Source: Lysinibacillus odysseyi 34hs-1 = NBRC 100172 (GTDB lineage Bacteria > Bacillota > Bacilli > Bacillales_A > Planococcaceae). From it: a DNA stretch of 64,000 bases. This document shows positions 26,615-38,119 of the stretch, piece by piece (position 1 is the first letter of the stretch; every line of letters starts with the position of its first letter). Position numbers and translations under genes: made by a program. Location of the stretch: assembly GCF_001591965.1 (NCBI RefSeq), contig NZ_BCVX01000001.1, positions 62,001 through 126,000 of the forward strand, in the 5' to 3' direction. The notes beneath the pieces are model-generated. The model was not told the DNA's origin, did not search any database, and worked only from the letters and a program-made list of their open reading frames with translations.

Positions 26615-27739
26615 ATGAAAATTGCAATTATCGGCGCAGGCATTGGCGGATTATCTGCTGCTCTTGCCTTACATGGCCATGAACTATATATATTCGAGAA
26701 ACGATCTACATTTGAACCGCTTGGTACAGGAATTGGGATTGGTTCAAATGCCATGCAAGCACTTGACAGCATTGGGCTGGCTGATTGGGTCCAGGAGTAC
26801 GGACACCCGCTTGCCCTTCAGAAATTTCTAGACACAAAAGGCAGAGTTTTAAAAACAATTGATTTCGGCGAATTCAAACGCCGCTATGGCCAGGAAAATA
26901 TTACAATCCACCGTGGGGATCTACATCAAGTATTATATGATGCCTGCCCGAAAATCAATCTGACTTTCAATAAGAAATGCATTTCCGTCCATCAGCAAAA
27001 CAATAAAGTCCACGTCTGTTTTGATGACGGCTCGTCAGACCATTTTGATCTGTTAATTGCAGCAGATGGCATTTACTCGAAAATACGGCAAACCATTTAC
27101 CCTCATATAACACCTAAATATGCCGGCTATACGTGCTGGCGCGGCATTGCCAAACAACCGGCCGGCTTAAAACAGCATACGTCTGTTGAAGTTTGGGGTA
27201 CGGGAAAACGCTTTGGCTATGCTCCGCTCACAAACGGTTCATTTTATTGGTTTGCCTGCATCAATGCACGGCAGAATGATATTTTTTATCAAAACTTGTC
27301 TCAGCGGGAAGTTGCCTATTTATTTTCTGACTTCCCTACCGAAGTGCAGGATCTAGTACATTCCACACCAGATGGGGCATTTCTTCATCATGATTTGTAT
27401 GATATTTCCCCACCAAACAGCTATGTCGATGGGCATATCGTGCTGCTTGGTGATGCTGCGCACGCGACAACACCCAATATGGGCCAGGGAGCCGGGCAGG
27501 CAATCGAGGACGCAGTGACACTCGGTTCTCTCATCAATACCTATCCACTTGACGAAGCGCTGGAACATTATAACAAAGCACGCGTATCCCATACGAAAAA
27601 AGTCGTCCGAGTATCAAGGCAGATCGGCAAGCTCTCGCAGCTTACATCCCCGCTGCTTTCAAATGGACGCAATGTCTTGACTCCCTTTATTCCTTCTCGT
27701 CTCTTGTTCTGGAGACTGAAGTTTCTGTTTGAAAAATGA
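26615..27739 (+). CDS. FAD-dependent monooxygenase
   Basis: Flavoprotein hydroxylase of 374 residues, of the p-hydroxybenzoate hydroxylase fold. It has the N-terminal dinucleotide-binding GAGIGGL motif, the DG motif (LLIAADGIYSKIR) and the GD motif (LLGDAAHATTPNMGQGAGQA). Related proteins hydroxylate aromatic or isoprenoid compounds with NAD(P)H and oxygen; the substrate is unknown. AGGAGG lies seven bases before the ATG. Monocistronic with a terminator 30 bases downstream. Confidence 0.85.
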   Translation: MKIAIIGAGIGGLSAALALHGHELYIFEKRSTFEPLGTGIGIGSNAMQALDSIGLADWVQEYGHPLALQKFLDTKGRVLKTIDFGEFKRRYGQENITIHRGDLHQVLYDACPKINLTFNKKCISVHQQNNKVHVCFDDGSSDHFDLLIAADGIYSKIRQTIYPHITPKYAGYTCWRGIAKQPAGLKQHTSVEVWGTGKRFGYAPLTNGSFYWFACINARQNDIFYQNLSQREVAYLFSDFPTEVQDLVHSTPDGAFLHHDLYDISPPNSYVDGHIVLLGDAAHATTPNMGQGAGQAIEDAVTLGSLINTYPLDEALEHYNKARVSHTKKVVRVSRQIGKLSQLTSPLLSNGRNVLTPFIPSRLLFWRLKFLFEK

Positions 27740-27770
27740 AGAGATGCTGCTAGGTGTTCAGAAAAATATA

Positions 27771-27804
27771 AAAACGCTTGGATGGAAATTTCCAAGCGTT
27801 TTTT
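27771..27804 (+). terminator. Terminator of monooxygenase gene
   Basis: AAAACGCTTGG / CCAAGCGTTTTTT with a ten-base loop. Strong intrinsic terminator. Confidence 0.9.
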
Positions 27805-27874
27805 AGTATTTATTTCTGTTACCGGCATTCCGTCAATAACAACTTCCAGTACATTACTGCTTACAGTGTCATGT

Positions 27875-28558
27875 TTAAAAAAAGTCACAGTGTACAGCCC
27901 ACTCCTGTGTTGCCTCATTAAAGAAGAAATAAAAACTGCCGCTATCCACTATGTTAAACTGTGCTTTTTCATCAGAGCTTATTTGAAAAACAAAGTGATA
28001 GTCTTCGCCGAATGAAACGCCGCTCTGTACATAAGATGCATATCCACCGATCTTATGCATCGGATATACCTCCTCCACGACATCTTCATGGTAGTCGAGC
28101 ACGTTTTCCGACTCAAGGCGCACGATTTCATCTTCAATCTCCGGATCAAAATCAGCTGAATCCCACGCAGGCGCATCATTATCAACAAGGGAAGGTATTA
28201 ACGGAAACGGTTTAATCCTGATAGATTGGTCATTTACTTTATGTAATCCGTCTAGCGTCGTATAACAATTTATTTTGAAAAACGGTGCTAGATTTTCCCT
28301 CGTCAGCTCGTTAAATACATTGTAATCCATATAAACTGTTATCAGTTGATAGCTCTCCAGTTCTTTCGGACAGTAGGGCGATTTTTCCAGAAACAATGTA
28401 CAGAGCGGCTCGAAATTTGAAGGTACCTCTATCTTTTCCTGTCCCCATAGCACCTTCCCAATCCAGCTCTCCCCTAACTCTTCAGTCGGTCTAATACCGC
28501 CTGTCTTAAAGATTGTCGCATGCTTAAAAACTGCTTTTTTAATTTCACTGCTATTCAC
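27875..28558 (-). CDS. DUF1963 (YwqG-like) protein
   Basis: Soluble protein of 227 residues matching the YwqG/DUF1963 family: KIGGYASYVQSG in the C-terminal third and DSGSFYFFFN at the end are its hallmarks. The function is unknown. The start is GTG with AGGAGGGG six bases upstream. Monocistronic, divergent from the TmrB-like gene. Confidence 0.8.
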   Translation of the reverse strand: MNSSEIKKAVFKHATIFKTGGIRPTEELGESWIGKVLWGQEKIEVPSNFEPLCTLFLEKSPYCPKELESYQLITVYMDYNVFNELTRENLAPFFKINCYTTLDGLHKVNDQSIRIKPFPLIPSLVDNDAPAWDSADFDPEIEDEIVRLESENVLDYHEDVVEEVYPMHKIGGYASYVQSGVSFGEDYHFVFQISSDEKAQFNIVDSGSFYFFFNEATQEWAVHCDFF

Positions 28559-28773
28559 CAGTAACCCCTCCTTATGTCTATAATACTTAATATTTCCTCT
28601 ATTCGATTTAGCACGACAATCCTCATAACTACCGTTTTTACAGCCTTATAACAAATAAGGTAATTTATGATAAAATATAGAGGCCATGCAAACCTATTCC
28701 TATTTTATTATCAGAGAATAAAGATTGAAAAGATTACTAAAGATATATTTATCCGATTGGAGATGAAACACGA

Positions 28774-29304
28774 GTGATCGTAATGATAAACGGCGCTTTT
28801 GGCGTGGGCAAAACTACAATTTCCAATGAACTTGTACAAGTTGTGGAGAACAGCATGTTATTTGACCCGGAAGAAGTAGGTTATATGTTAAGGAATGTGT
28901 TGCCTGATAAAGTGAAACAATCTGAAGCAAAGGCAGGAGATTTCCAGGATTTTCAGTTATGGAAAACGTTAACTGTTGATATAGCAAAGCATATCAGATC
29001 TACGTATCATGTGAACTTAATTGTCCCTATGACCATTCGAAAACCCGAGTATTTTCACTATATTTTTGATGGGTTTAGCAGCATTGATCAACATACATAC
29101 CACTTCTGTTTAACGGCAAGTAAAGATACTATTTACAAAAGGCTGCGGGAACGTGGAGAGGAAGACGGAAATTGGTGCTTCCAGCAAACCGATAAATGTC
29201 TGCAAGCATATGAGGAAAATAATTTCGGTGAGTATATAGATACCGATAATGTTCCTATTGATAAGATTGTCGAGACAATTAAGGATAAACTAATTTCCTT
29301 TTAA
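28774..29304 (+). CDS. TmrB-like ATP-binding protein
   Basis: P-loop protein of 176 residues, similar in layout to TmrB, the tunicamycin resistance protein of Bacillus subtilis: MINGAFGVGKTT P-loop at the start, DPEEVGYMLRNVLP, LIVPMTIRKPEYF, and TASKDTIYKRLRERGE. TmrB binds tunicamycin at the membrane; whether this paralogue does is inference. The start is GTG at 28774; an ATG at 28783 is an alternative. The binding site TTGGAG is about 11 bases before the GTG. Confidence 0.7.
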   Translation: MIVMINGAFGVGKTTISNELVQVVENSMLFDPEEVGYMLRNVLPDKVKQSEAKAGDFQDFQLWKTLTVDIAKHIRSTYHVNLIVPMTIRKPEYFHYIFDGFSSIDQHTYHFCLTASKDTIYKRLRERGEEDGNWCFQQTDKCLQAYEENNFGEYIDTDNVPIDKIVETIKDKLISF

Positions 29305-29343
29305 GAGATTTATACGTTTCATTATTAATAAATTCTTCTATCA

Positions 29344-29380
29344 AAAAGCTCCGGGCAATTTACATACCCGGAGCTTTTCC
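29344..29380 (+). terminator. Terminator of TmrB-like gene
   Basis: AAAAGCTCCGGG / CCCGGAGCTTTT, loop about ten bases, followed by CC. It is back to back with the leu operon terminator. Confidence 0.8.
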
Positions 29381-29383
29381 TAT

Positions 29384-29412
29384 AAAAAACGTTCCAGCAA
29401 AAGCTGGAACGC
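29384..29412 (-). terminator. Terminator of ilv-leu operon
   Basis: On the minus strand GCGTTCCAGC / GCTGGAACG with a TTTT loop, followed by six T. It lies eight bases beyond the leuD stop codon. Confidence 0.92.
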
Positions 29413-29419
29413 AGAATAA

Positions 29420-30013
29420 TTATTCAAATACTAGCCGTTTTTCCTCATAAGCTTTAATGTGGTCCTCATACTGGAATGTAAGCGAAATTTCATCCCAGCC
29501 GTTCAGCAGCATTTTTTTATAATACGGATCGATGTTGAATGTGTACGTTTTGCCGTAACCTGTCGTTACTGTTTGTGCTTCCAGGTTCACTTCGATTTCC
29601 TGCGCCTGCTCGATTCCTTTTGCAAGCAGCTCATCACATTCTGCTTCTGTCAAACGAATCGGTAAGATTCCATTTTTAAAGCAGTTGTTATGGAAAATGT
29701 CCGCAAAAGACGGGGCAATGACAACCCGAAAACCGTAGTCTAAAATAGCCCATGGCGCATGCTCACGGGAAGAGCCGCAGCCGAAGTTGTCCTGTGCCAC
29801 TAAAATCTCCGCCCCGCTGTACGCTGGCTTGTTCAACACAAAATCCTCATTGGGCTGACCATTTTCGTTAAAACGCCAGTGATAGAAGACAAACTGGCCA
29901 AAGCCTGTACGCTCGATTCGCTTTAAAAATTCCTTTGAAATAATTTGATCCGTATCTACGTTTTTTCGGTCAAGCGGTGCATAGACGCTCTTGACAATAT
30001 TAATTGGTTCCAT
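29420..30013 (-). CDS. leuD: 3-isopropylmalate dehydratase small subunit
   Basis: Small subunit of isopropylmalate isomerase, 197 residues; with LeuC it converts 2-isopropylmalate to 3-isopropylmalate in leucine synthesis. The motif [14 protein letters not shown] is the family's substrate-binding signature, and [15 protein letters not shown] is also typical. AAGGGAG lies upstream of the ATG at 30013; the frame extension to 30046 overlaps leuC and is rejected. Last gene of the operon, 13 bases after the leuC stop. Confidence 0.95.
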   Translation of the reverse strand: MEPINIVKSVYAPLDRKNVDTDQIISKEFLKRIERTGFGQFVFYHWRFNENGQPNEDFVLNKPAYSGAEILVAQDNFGCGSSREHAPWAILDYGFRVVIAPSFADIFHNNCFKNGILPIRLTEAECDELLAKGIEQAQEIEVNLEAQTVTTGYGKTYTFNIDPYYKKMLLNGWDEISLTFQYEDHIKAYEEKRLVFE

Positions 30014-30026
30014 ATAGTTCTCTCCC

Positions 30027-31433
30027 TTACGCTTGTTGCTTTGCAAATTCCCGAACGTCTACGAAACGGCCGTGGATAGCTGCAGCCGCAGCCATTGCCG
30101 GTGATACAAGATGTGTCCGTGCCCCGGCTCCCTGCCGTCCTTCAAAGTTCCTGTTGGATGTGGATGCGCAGCGTTCGCCTGATGGAATGACATCCTCGTT
30201 CATACCGAGACATGCAGAACATCCTGACTCACGCCATTCAAAGCCTGCATCCAGGAAGATTTGATGTAGGCCTTCCTCTTCCGCCGCTCTTTTTGTCGAC
30301 CACGAACCAGGTACAACAATCCCCTGCACACCCGGTGCCAGCTTTTGCCCGCGTACAATCTCTGCTGCTGTACGAAGGTCCGAGATACGGGAATTCGTAC
30401 AGGAACCAATGAATACATGCTGGATTTCAATATCCGTAATCTTTTGACCTTCTTTAAGATCCATATATTGTAACGCCTTTTCCAATGCACCACGATCTGC
30501 CTCATTGTCATAATCAGTTTTTGTCGGTACTGTTTTCGATACACCAACACCCATAGCAGGATTTGTACCCCATGTGACGATTGGCTCGATTTCTGCTGCA
30601 TCAATTTCCAGTACAACGTCATACGCACAATCGGCATCTGATGTCAGGCTCAGCCAGTATTCGGCAGCTTCGTCAAATTGCTTCTGTGGTGCAAAGCGGC
30701 GTCCGCGAAGGAATTCCACCGTTTTTTCATCGGGAGAGATCAACCCCGCTTTTGCTCCTGCCTCTACGGACATATTACAAACAGTCATGCGCTCTTCCAT
30801 GGACAGTGCACGAATGGCTTCTCCCGTATATTCAACAATATGCCCTGTCCCGACACCGATTCCCCATTTGGCAATGATAGCAAGGATAATATCTTTCGCA
30901 GCCACCCCGACGCCTAATTGGCCGTTCACACGGATTTCCATAGTCGGCGGCTTTGTTTGCCAAAGCGTTTGCGTGCTCATAACGTGCTCCACTTCCGATG
31001 TACCGATTCCGAATGCTAATGCACCGAATGCACCGTGTGTGGATGTATGGGAATCCCCGCAGACAATTGTTTTTCCTGGCTGTGTCAAGCCAAGCTCAGG
31101 ACCGATCACATGGACAATCCCTTGATCCGGATGCCCGATATCAGCAAGCTGGATGCCGAATTCCTTCGCGTTGTCCGCAAGTGTGGTAATCTGTTTTTTT
31201 GCGATCGGGTCATTGATGGTCGGCAGATTTTTTGTCGGCACATTATGATCCATTGTCGCAAAGCAAAGGTCTGTACGGCGGACTTGGCGTCCAGCAAGGC
31301 GGAGTCCCTCAAACGCCTGCGGACTTGTTACTTCATGTATTAAATGAAGGTCAATATACAATAAATCCGGCTTGCCTTCTTCACGATATACGACATGCTG
31401 CTCCCAAATTTTCTCGATTATGTTTTTCCCCAT
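30027..31433 (-). CDS. leuC: 3-isopropylmalate dehydratase large subunit
   Basis: Aconitase-family large subunit of about 468 residues carrying the [4Fe-4S] cluster. Cluster cysteines appear in FIGSCTNSR and [27 protein letters not shown] is the active-site signature. Start choice is uncertain: the frame opens with TTG (31445), GTG (31442) and ATG (31433). The ATG is preferred for homology ([13 protein letters not shown]), with GGTGA five bases upstream. It follows leuB by a short gap. Confidence 0.95.
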   Translation of the reverse strand: MGKNIIEKIWEQHVVYREEGKPDLLYIDLHLIHEVTSPQAFEGLRLAGRQVRRTDLCFATMDHNVPTKNLPTINDPIAKKQITTLADNAKEFGIQLADIGHPDQGIVHVIGPELGLTQPGKTIVCGDSHTSTHGAFGALAFGIGTSEVEHVMSTQTLWQTKPPTMEIRVNGQLGVGVAAKDIILAIIAKWGIGVGTGHIVEYTGEAIRALSMEERMTVCNMSVEAGAKAGLISPDEKTVEFLRGRRFAPQKQFDEAAEYWLSLTSDADCAYDVVLEIDAAEIEPIVTWGTNPAMGVGVSKTVPTKTDYDNEADRGALEKALQYMDLKEGQKITDIEIQHVFIGSCTNSRISDLRTAAEIVRGQKLAPGVQGIVVPGSWSTKRAAEEEGLHQIFLDAGFEWRESGCSACLGMNEDVIPSGERCASTSNRNFEGRQGAGARTHLVSPAMAAAAAIHGRFVDVREFAKQQA

Positions 31434-31448
31434 TTTCTTCACCAATCC

Positions 31449-32549
31449 TTAATTATATGAAATCATAATGCTGTCAGAAACGAAGCTTGCATCGATTTCG
31501 TTTAAGACTTTATCTGTCCATTCATCTGTCGTTAAGACACGGTCGTGGTGGCGGGCTAAATCAGCCGTGTAGTAGCCATCCTCGAATACAGCGTTTACTG
31601 CTCGCTCAATTTCGGCCGCTTCCTCTTTCAGCCCGAATGAGTATTGCAGCATCATCGCAACGGATAAAATTGTTGCTGCCGGGTTTGCAGCACCTTGGCC
31701 TGCAATTTCAGGAGCTGAACCATGCACCGGCTCATAAAGACCGAACTGGTCACCACGAATGGAGGCAGAAGGCAATACGCCAAGTGATCCTGTAATAACG
31801 GATGCTTCATCACTTAAAATGTCACCAAACATGTTTTCCGTCACGACGACATCATACTGCCCCGGATTTGTGATAAGTTTCATTGCGACCGAATCAACCA
31901 AATTATGTTCAACTTCCACATCCGGATACTGGAACTTTTTCTCCTCTACAATCTCACGCCATAAACGGGACGTATCAAGCACATTTGCTTTATCAACCGA
32001 ACATAATTTGCCTCGGCGCAGACGAGCCAGTTCAAATGCATTCTCGACAATACGCTCGATTTCTCTACGGGAATATACACATGTATCAACTGCCGCCTCA
32101 TTCGTCTTTTTGCGCGGCTCTCCGAAATAGATACCTCCTGTCAATTCCCGTACAATCATCAAATCGACATTTTCTGCAACTTCACGCTTTAACGGAGAAG
32201 ATGCGAGCAGGCTAGGAAACGCTTTGACAGGACGGAGGTTCGCGAATAAATCAAAATGCTTACGGATCTTTAATAAGCCTTTTTCAGGACGTAACTCGGG
32301 TGGATTGTTATCCCATTTCGGGCCACCTACTGCACCTAACAGTACAGCATCACTTTCTTCACACATAGCAATTGTTTCATCCGGTAATGGATTATTAAAT
32401 TGGTCGATCGCCGCGCCGCCGATCGCTGCATAGCCAAGATGGAATGTATGATTGTATCGTTTGCCAATCACTTGTAATACTTTTACCGCCGAAGCGACTA
32501 CTTCAGGGCCAATGCCGTCTCCAGGCAAAACTGTAATTTTCTTTTCCAT
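31449..32549 (-). CDS. leuB: 3-isopropylmalate dehydrogenase
   Basis: NAD-dependent decarboxylating dehydrogenase of 366 residues, the third step of leucine synthesis. It starts MEKKITVLPGDGIGPEV, and the signature NMFGDILSDEASVITGSLG binds metal and substrate. AAGGAAAGGTG precedes the ATG at 32549. The open frame to 32645 is spacer between leuA and leuB. Confidence 0.95.
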   Translation of the reverse strand: MEKKITVLPGDGIGPEVVASAVKVLQVIGKRYNHTFHLGYAAIGGAAIDQFNNPLPDETIAMCEESDAVLLGAVGGPKWDNNPPELRPEKGLLKIRKHFDLFANLRPVKAFPSLLASSPLKREVAENVDLMIVRELTGGIYFGEPRKKTNEAAVDTCVYSRREIERIVENAFELARLRRGKLCSVDKANVLDTSRLWREIVEEKKFQYPDVEVEHNLVDSVAMKLITNPGQYDVVVTENMFGDILSDEASVITGSLGVLPSASIRGDQFGLYEPVHGSAPEIAGQGAANPAATILSVAMMLQYSFGLKEEAAEIERAVNAVFEDGYYTADLARHHDRVLTTDEWTDKVLNEIDASFVSDSIMISYN

Positions 32550-32670
32550 GGTAAACACCTTTCCTTCTCGCACATTCGCGTTGTTAAAAATAACGAGTCC
32601 TATGACTCTTCCTGTCCATTTTGTCGTTTTGAGAAACGCCACCAAACAACATATTTGATGGCGCCCGTAG

Positions 32671-34214
32671 TTAATTGATGATTGGCTGACGAGCCCGAAT
32701 ACTTTGTTGAATTAATTGGCGGTTCACTGCATTCAAGTAAGCTTTTGCTGAAGCTTCCAAAACGTCCTGTGCAGCGTCACGGCCCGTTACTTGATAGCCG
32801 TTGTAGCTTAAATTGATAACTGCCTCACCAAGGGCATCGCGTCCTTTGCCGACTGATGTTACACGGTAGTCAAGAATATTGACTGTACCATTTACAAGCT
32901 GTTCTAGCGTATTGAAGATCGCTTCCACAGAGCCTGATCCAGTGGATGCCAGCATTTTCAGGTCTCCTTCAGGCGTAATGACCGATACAGTGGCAGTCGG
33001 GATATTTTCTGTACCGTACTGCACTTGTACGCTCTTTAGCTCAAATAGCGGTACATCCTCTACTAACACTTGCTGTTCTGTCAGAAGTGTGACAAGATCC
33101 TCCTCTGTCACTTCCTTTTTGCGGTCTGCTAGCTTTTTGAATTCCTGGAAAGCCTTATTGATTTTCTCTTCCGATAGCTCATAGCCCATTTTCACGGCAC
33201 GGTCACGGAAAGCAGCACGGCCGGAGTGTTTCCCTAACACTAGCGGTACTTCGCCTTCCCCTACTAATGCAGGTGAAATGATTTCATATGTTTCCGGATT
33301 TTTCAGTACGCCATCCTGGTGAATGCCTGATTCGTGGGCAAAGGCATTCTTTCCGACAACTGCTTTGTTCGGCTGGATGACAACCCCTGTCAGGCGACTC
33401 ACTAGTTGGGAAGAGCGCTTAATCTCTTTTAAATTCAAACCTGTTTCCATTTGGTAGATGTCTTTTCGGATATGCAGTGCTACGCCGATTTCCTCTAAAG
33501 CTGCATTTCCTGCACGTTCCCCGATTCCGTTAATGGTACATTCCACTTGATCTGCCCCGTTTTGGACAGCTGCAATGGAATTTGCTACCGCCATCCCTAA
33601 ATCATCATGGCAGTGAGCGGAGAATTTCACACGATCTGCGCCGATACAATTTTCCTTTAGGAAGCGGAATAGTGCACCATACTCTTCAGGTGAAGCATAT
33701 CCTACTGTATCTGGTACGTTGATTGTTGTCGCACCTGCCTTAATCGCTTCACTTATGATGCGAACAAGGAACTCACGGTCTGAACGGAACCCATCTTCGC
33801 AGGAGAACTCTACTAGTGAGAACTTTTGCTTCGCGTATTTGACAGCTTCCACTGCCTGCTCTACTACTTGATCCGGTGATTTTTTCAGCTTATATACCAT
33901 ATGGATCGGACTTGTTGCGATGAATGTATGAACATGCGGCTGTTCAGCGACTCGTACTGCATCCCAAACGGCATCAATATCGCTTTTCACCGCACGCGCC
34001 AAACCTGTCACAATTGAATTTTTAACGGTTTTGGCAATTTGGTGCACCGCCTCGAAATCGCCGGGGCTTGAAGCAGGAAAACCTGCTTCAATAATTGTGA
34101 CCCCTAGACGCTCCAGCTGCTTTGCAATTTCGATTTTTTCAGCTGTATTTAAATTAATACCTGCCGACTGCTCTCCATCACGTAATGTCGTATCAAAAAT
34201 ATCGATTTTCCGCA

Positions 34215-34215
<1 letters not shown>
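32671..34215 (-). CDS. leuA: 2-isopropylmalate synthase
   Basis: First committed enzyme of leucine synthesis, 514 residues. The N-terminal TIM barrel shows [15 protein letters not shown] and the metal site [15 protein letters not shown]. The C-terminal LeuA regulatory domain (from about residue 390) confers leucine feedback inhibition in this family. The start is GTG, overlapping the last base of the ilvC stop (TAGTG), so translation is coupled. Confidence 0.96.
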
Positions 34216-35240
<1,025 letters not shown>

Positions 35241-35382
35241 CTAAGGTTTCTTTGTATTTTTATTTATGAATCGGAAGAGTTGTATTCTTTCCGGTTCTCT
35301 CTTTTGTGAAGCTGGCCGTCATAGACTTTCGCTGTACAACGGAAGGCGCAGCATTTGTCTTGTAACATTGCAAGCTATGTCA

Positions 35383-35898
35383 TTATTTTAAGATTGATAG
35401 CAATGGCTGATCGGATTTTTGCGTTTCCCGCACAGAAGCTGTAGCCCCAGTACGTGTCAGCTCTTTTATGCCGTATGGACGGATGAGCTCGATGAATGCG
35501 TCGATTTTCTCGGGGTGTCCAACTACTTGGTATGTCACCACATTTTTAGCTGTATCAATAACCTGCGGCCTGAACGGTTCTATAATAGCGTTCATTTCGA
35601 GCCGGGTATTCGGCGGTGAAATGACCTTCACTAATGCAAGTTCGCGCAGGACGATTGATTTATCTGTAATATCATTTACCTTCAATACATCAATCTGTTT
35701 TGATAACTGCTTGATGAGCTGTTCAATTTTATTCTCATCCTCAACATGCACGACAAATGTCATTTTTGAGAAGTTCGGCTGCTCTGTATGTCCTACAGTA
35801 ATCGATTCAATGTTGAATTGACGTTTCATCAGCAAGCCTGTTACGCGGTTCAACACCCCGCTTTGATTAATTACGATAACTGTAATTACTCGTTTCAC
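35383..35898 (-). CDS. ilvN: Acetolactate synthase small subunit
   Basis: Regulatory subunit of 171 residues. An ACT domain occupies the first 80 residues ([18 protein letters not shown]), followed by the C-terminal activation domain. It confers valine feedback control on IlvB. The start is GTG overlapping the ilvB stop by four bases (GTGA), so it is translationally coupled. Confidence 0.95.
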   Translation of the reverse strand: MKRVITVIVINQSGVLNRVTGLLMKRQFNIESITVGHTEQPNFSKMTFVVHVEDENKIEQLIKQLSKQIDVLKVNDITDKSIVLRELALVKVISPPNTRLEMNAIIEPFRPQVIDTAKNVVTYQVVGHPEKIDAFIELIRPYGIKELTRTGATASVRETQKSDQPLLSILK

Positions 35899-37649
35899 AG
35901 CTTTTTCACCCCAATCATTTCATGTAATCCTTTGCCAGGTGCTACCATCGGATAAACGCTTGTTAATTGTTTTATACGAAGGTCGATCAGCACCGGCTCG
36001 TCAGAAAGGATAGCTTCTGTTAATGTCGCTTCCATTTCTTCCGGCTTTTCGATTAAATAGCCTTTGATGCCGTATGCATCCGCCAATTTGACAAAGTCCG
36101 GCTGGATCGGCATCAGGGAAGAGGAATACCGTTCTTCATAGAATGTTTCCTGCCACTGGCGCACCATCCCAAGACAGCTGTTGTTCAGGATGATAATTTT
36201 TACTGGAAGGTTGAATTCCTTCAGTAACGACAGCTCCTGTGCTGTCATTTGGAATCCGGCATCCCCGCAAATCGAAATAACTTTTTTATCTGGCTTCGCA
36301 AATTGCACTCCGATTGCCGCCGGGAAACCGAAGCCCATCGTACCAAGTCCACCAGATGTCACCCAACTATGCGAGTTGTTCAGGCGATAGTACTGGGCTG
36401 CAAACATTTGGTGCTGCCCTACATCCGTCGTGACAATTGCCTCGCCTTCTGTAATGCGGTGGATAGCTTCAAGTGCCTGCTGCGGCATGATTTCATGCGG
36501 ATCTTCGTCATACCATAATGGGAATTCTTCATCCTGTGCATTCAAGTATTCGATCCATGACGCTGTATCCGGCCCTTCAAAATCCTTCTTTAGCAGCGCC
36601 TGCAAAGCTTCCTTCGCATCCGCCACGATAGGAATGTCGGTCGGTACGTTTTTACCGATTTCCGCCGGGTCGATATCGATATGGACGATTGTCGCATTCG
36701 GTGCGAAAGCATCCAGGTTACCTGTCAGACGGTCATCAAATCGAGCCCCGATATTGATGAGAAGATCACATTGTGTAATCGCGTCATTTGCTGTGACGGT
36801 ACCGTGCATTCCTGCCATTCCGTAAAACAATTCATGATCGCCATGAATGCTGCCAAGTCCGAGGAGGGTATTGATAATCGGCAATTTGTACTTTTCAACA
36901 AATTCAGTCAATTCATTTTGTGCCTCTGCAAACATTACACCTGCACCTGCTAACACTAATGGTTTTTTTGCTAATGTAAGCGCCTGGATTGCCTTTTGGA
37001 CTTGCAGGTAGTTCGGCTTGCAGTTTGGCTGGTAGCCCGGCAGATAAATTTCATCCGGTGTTTCCGGCATATCCCCTTCTGTGAAAAGTGCCTGAGAAAC
37101 GTTTTTTGGGAAGTCAATAACAACCGGCCCCTTGCGCCCTGTGTTGGCAATATGGAAGGCTTCCTGTACGATGCGCGGAATATCACGAACATCCTGCACT
37201 TGATAATTGTGTTTTGTAATCGGTGTCGTGATCCCCATAATATCAGCCTCCTGGAAGGCGTCTGTGCCGATGACAGATGTTGCTACCTGGCCGGTAAAAA
37301 TAACGAGTGGAATCGAATCGATCATGGCATCTGCAATTCCTGTTACGAGATTCGTAGCGCCGGGCCCGCTTGTCGCAATCACAACTCCCGGTTTATTTGT
37401 CACACGGGCATATCCCTCTGCAGCATGGATCGCCCCTTGTTCATGGCGTGTTAGAATATGACGGATCGGATTACGGTACATCGCATCATAAATTTGAAGC
37501 ACAGCACCACCCGGATAGCCAAAGATGATATCAACATCCTGGTCATGTAGTGCCTGCACTAAAATATCAGCACCATCTTTCGGTTTTTTTACTTCCTCCT
37601 GCAGTGGCATCTCCTGCTGCTGCAGCTCTTTCGCTGAAACGTTTGACAT
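35895..37649 (-). CDS. ilvB: Acetolactate synthase large subunit
   Basis: Thiamine diphosphate enzyme of 584 residues that makes acetolactate or acetohydroxybutyrate. The catalytic Glu lies in [15 protein letters not shown], and the cofactor motif is [16 protein letters not shown]...LNN. AAGGAGG precedes the ATG. First gene behind the Ile T-box. Confidence 0.96.
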   Translation of the reverse strand: MSNVSAKELQQQEMPLQEEVKKPKDGADILVQALHDQDVDIIFGYPGGAVLQIYDAMYRNPIRHILTRHEQGAIHAAEGYARVTNKPGVVIATSGPGATNLVTGIADAMIDSIPLVIFTGQVATSVIGTDAFQEADIMGITTPITKHNYQVQDVRDIPRIVQEAFHIANTGRKGPVVIDFPKNVSQALFTEGDMPETPDEIYLPGYQPNCKPNYLQVQKAIQALTLAKKPLVLAGAGVMFAEAQNELTEFVEKYKLPIINTLLGLGSIHGDHELFYGMAGMHGTVTANDAITQCDLLINIGARFDDRLTGNLDAFAPNATIVHIDIDPAEIGKNVPTDIPIVADAKEALQALLKKDFEGPDTASWIEYLNAQDEEFPLWYDEDPHEIMPQQALEAIHRITEGEAIVTTDVGQHQMFAAQYYRLNNSHSWVTSGGLGTMGFGFPAAIGVQFAKPDKKVISICGDAGFQMTAQELSLLKEFNLPVKIIILNNSCLGMVRQWQETFYEERYSSSLMPIQPDFVKLADAYGIKGYLIEKPEEMEATLTEAILSDEPVLIDLRIKQLTSVYPMVAPGKGLHEMIGVKKL

Positions 37650-37739
37650 TTCGTTTACTCCTCCTTACTAAACTGATTATAGAAAGTTCATCCGCCCATC
37701 TATCTGGCTGGGTGGAAACTTATGAAACCTCACTTAATA

Positions 37740-38098
37740 AAATCCCATTAAAATTTATGAAAAGAAAAAGCCTCTTTCTCCGCACGCAAAAGAATTCCTC
37801 TTACGTAGGGATGAAAAAGACTTTTCATGGTACCACCCTTATTCACAGCACAAATAGCTGCCTCATGAATAGTGTAGACAACCAATCTTCGCAGAATATT
37901 TTAAATATTGAAAATATTTAGTGTGCAACTAAGATCAGTTTACTATTCATTTATAACGAGCACTGATTATATGCCCGGAGCTATCTAATGGCGTTACGCG
38001 TTTAATAGCCCACTCCGAGGGGATGTCGGGTTCAGTTGCATCACCGGCTTCCAGCAATACCGGCTCTCTGGTAGATGCAAGGCTCTGTACCCTTTAAC
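37740..38098 (-). promoter_or_regulatory. T-box leader of ilvB operon, Ile (ATC) specifier
   Basis: On the minus strand: AGAGAGCCGG element near 38066, specifier ATC at 38024-38022 in GACATCCCCTCGGAG, T-box core AGGGTGGTACCATG at 37839-37826, then an imperfect terminator hairpin ending in TTTTTC near 37768. The UGGU bulge fits the A73 end of tRNA-Ile. The leader begins about 20 bases after the ilvD stop. Uncharged tRNA-Ile would raise expression of ilvB to leuD but not of ilvD. Confidence 0.92.
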
Positions 38099-38119
38099 CT
38101 CATCAACGTTTTCACAATA

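Noticed and set aside
30574-31125. Long plus-strand frames opposite leuC, leuB, ilvB and ilvD
   Set aside because: Shadow frames caused by codon bias of the conserved minus-strand genes; no binding sites or recognisable motifs.
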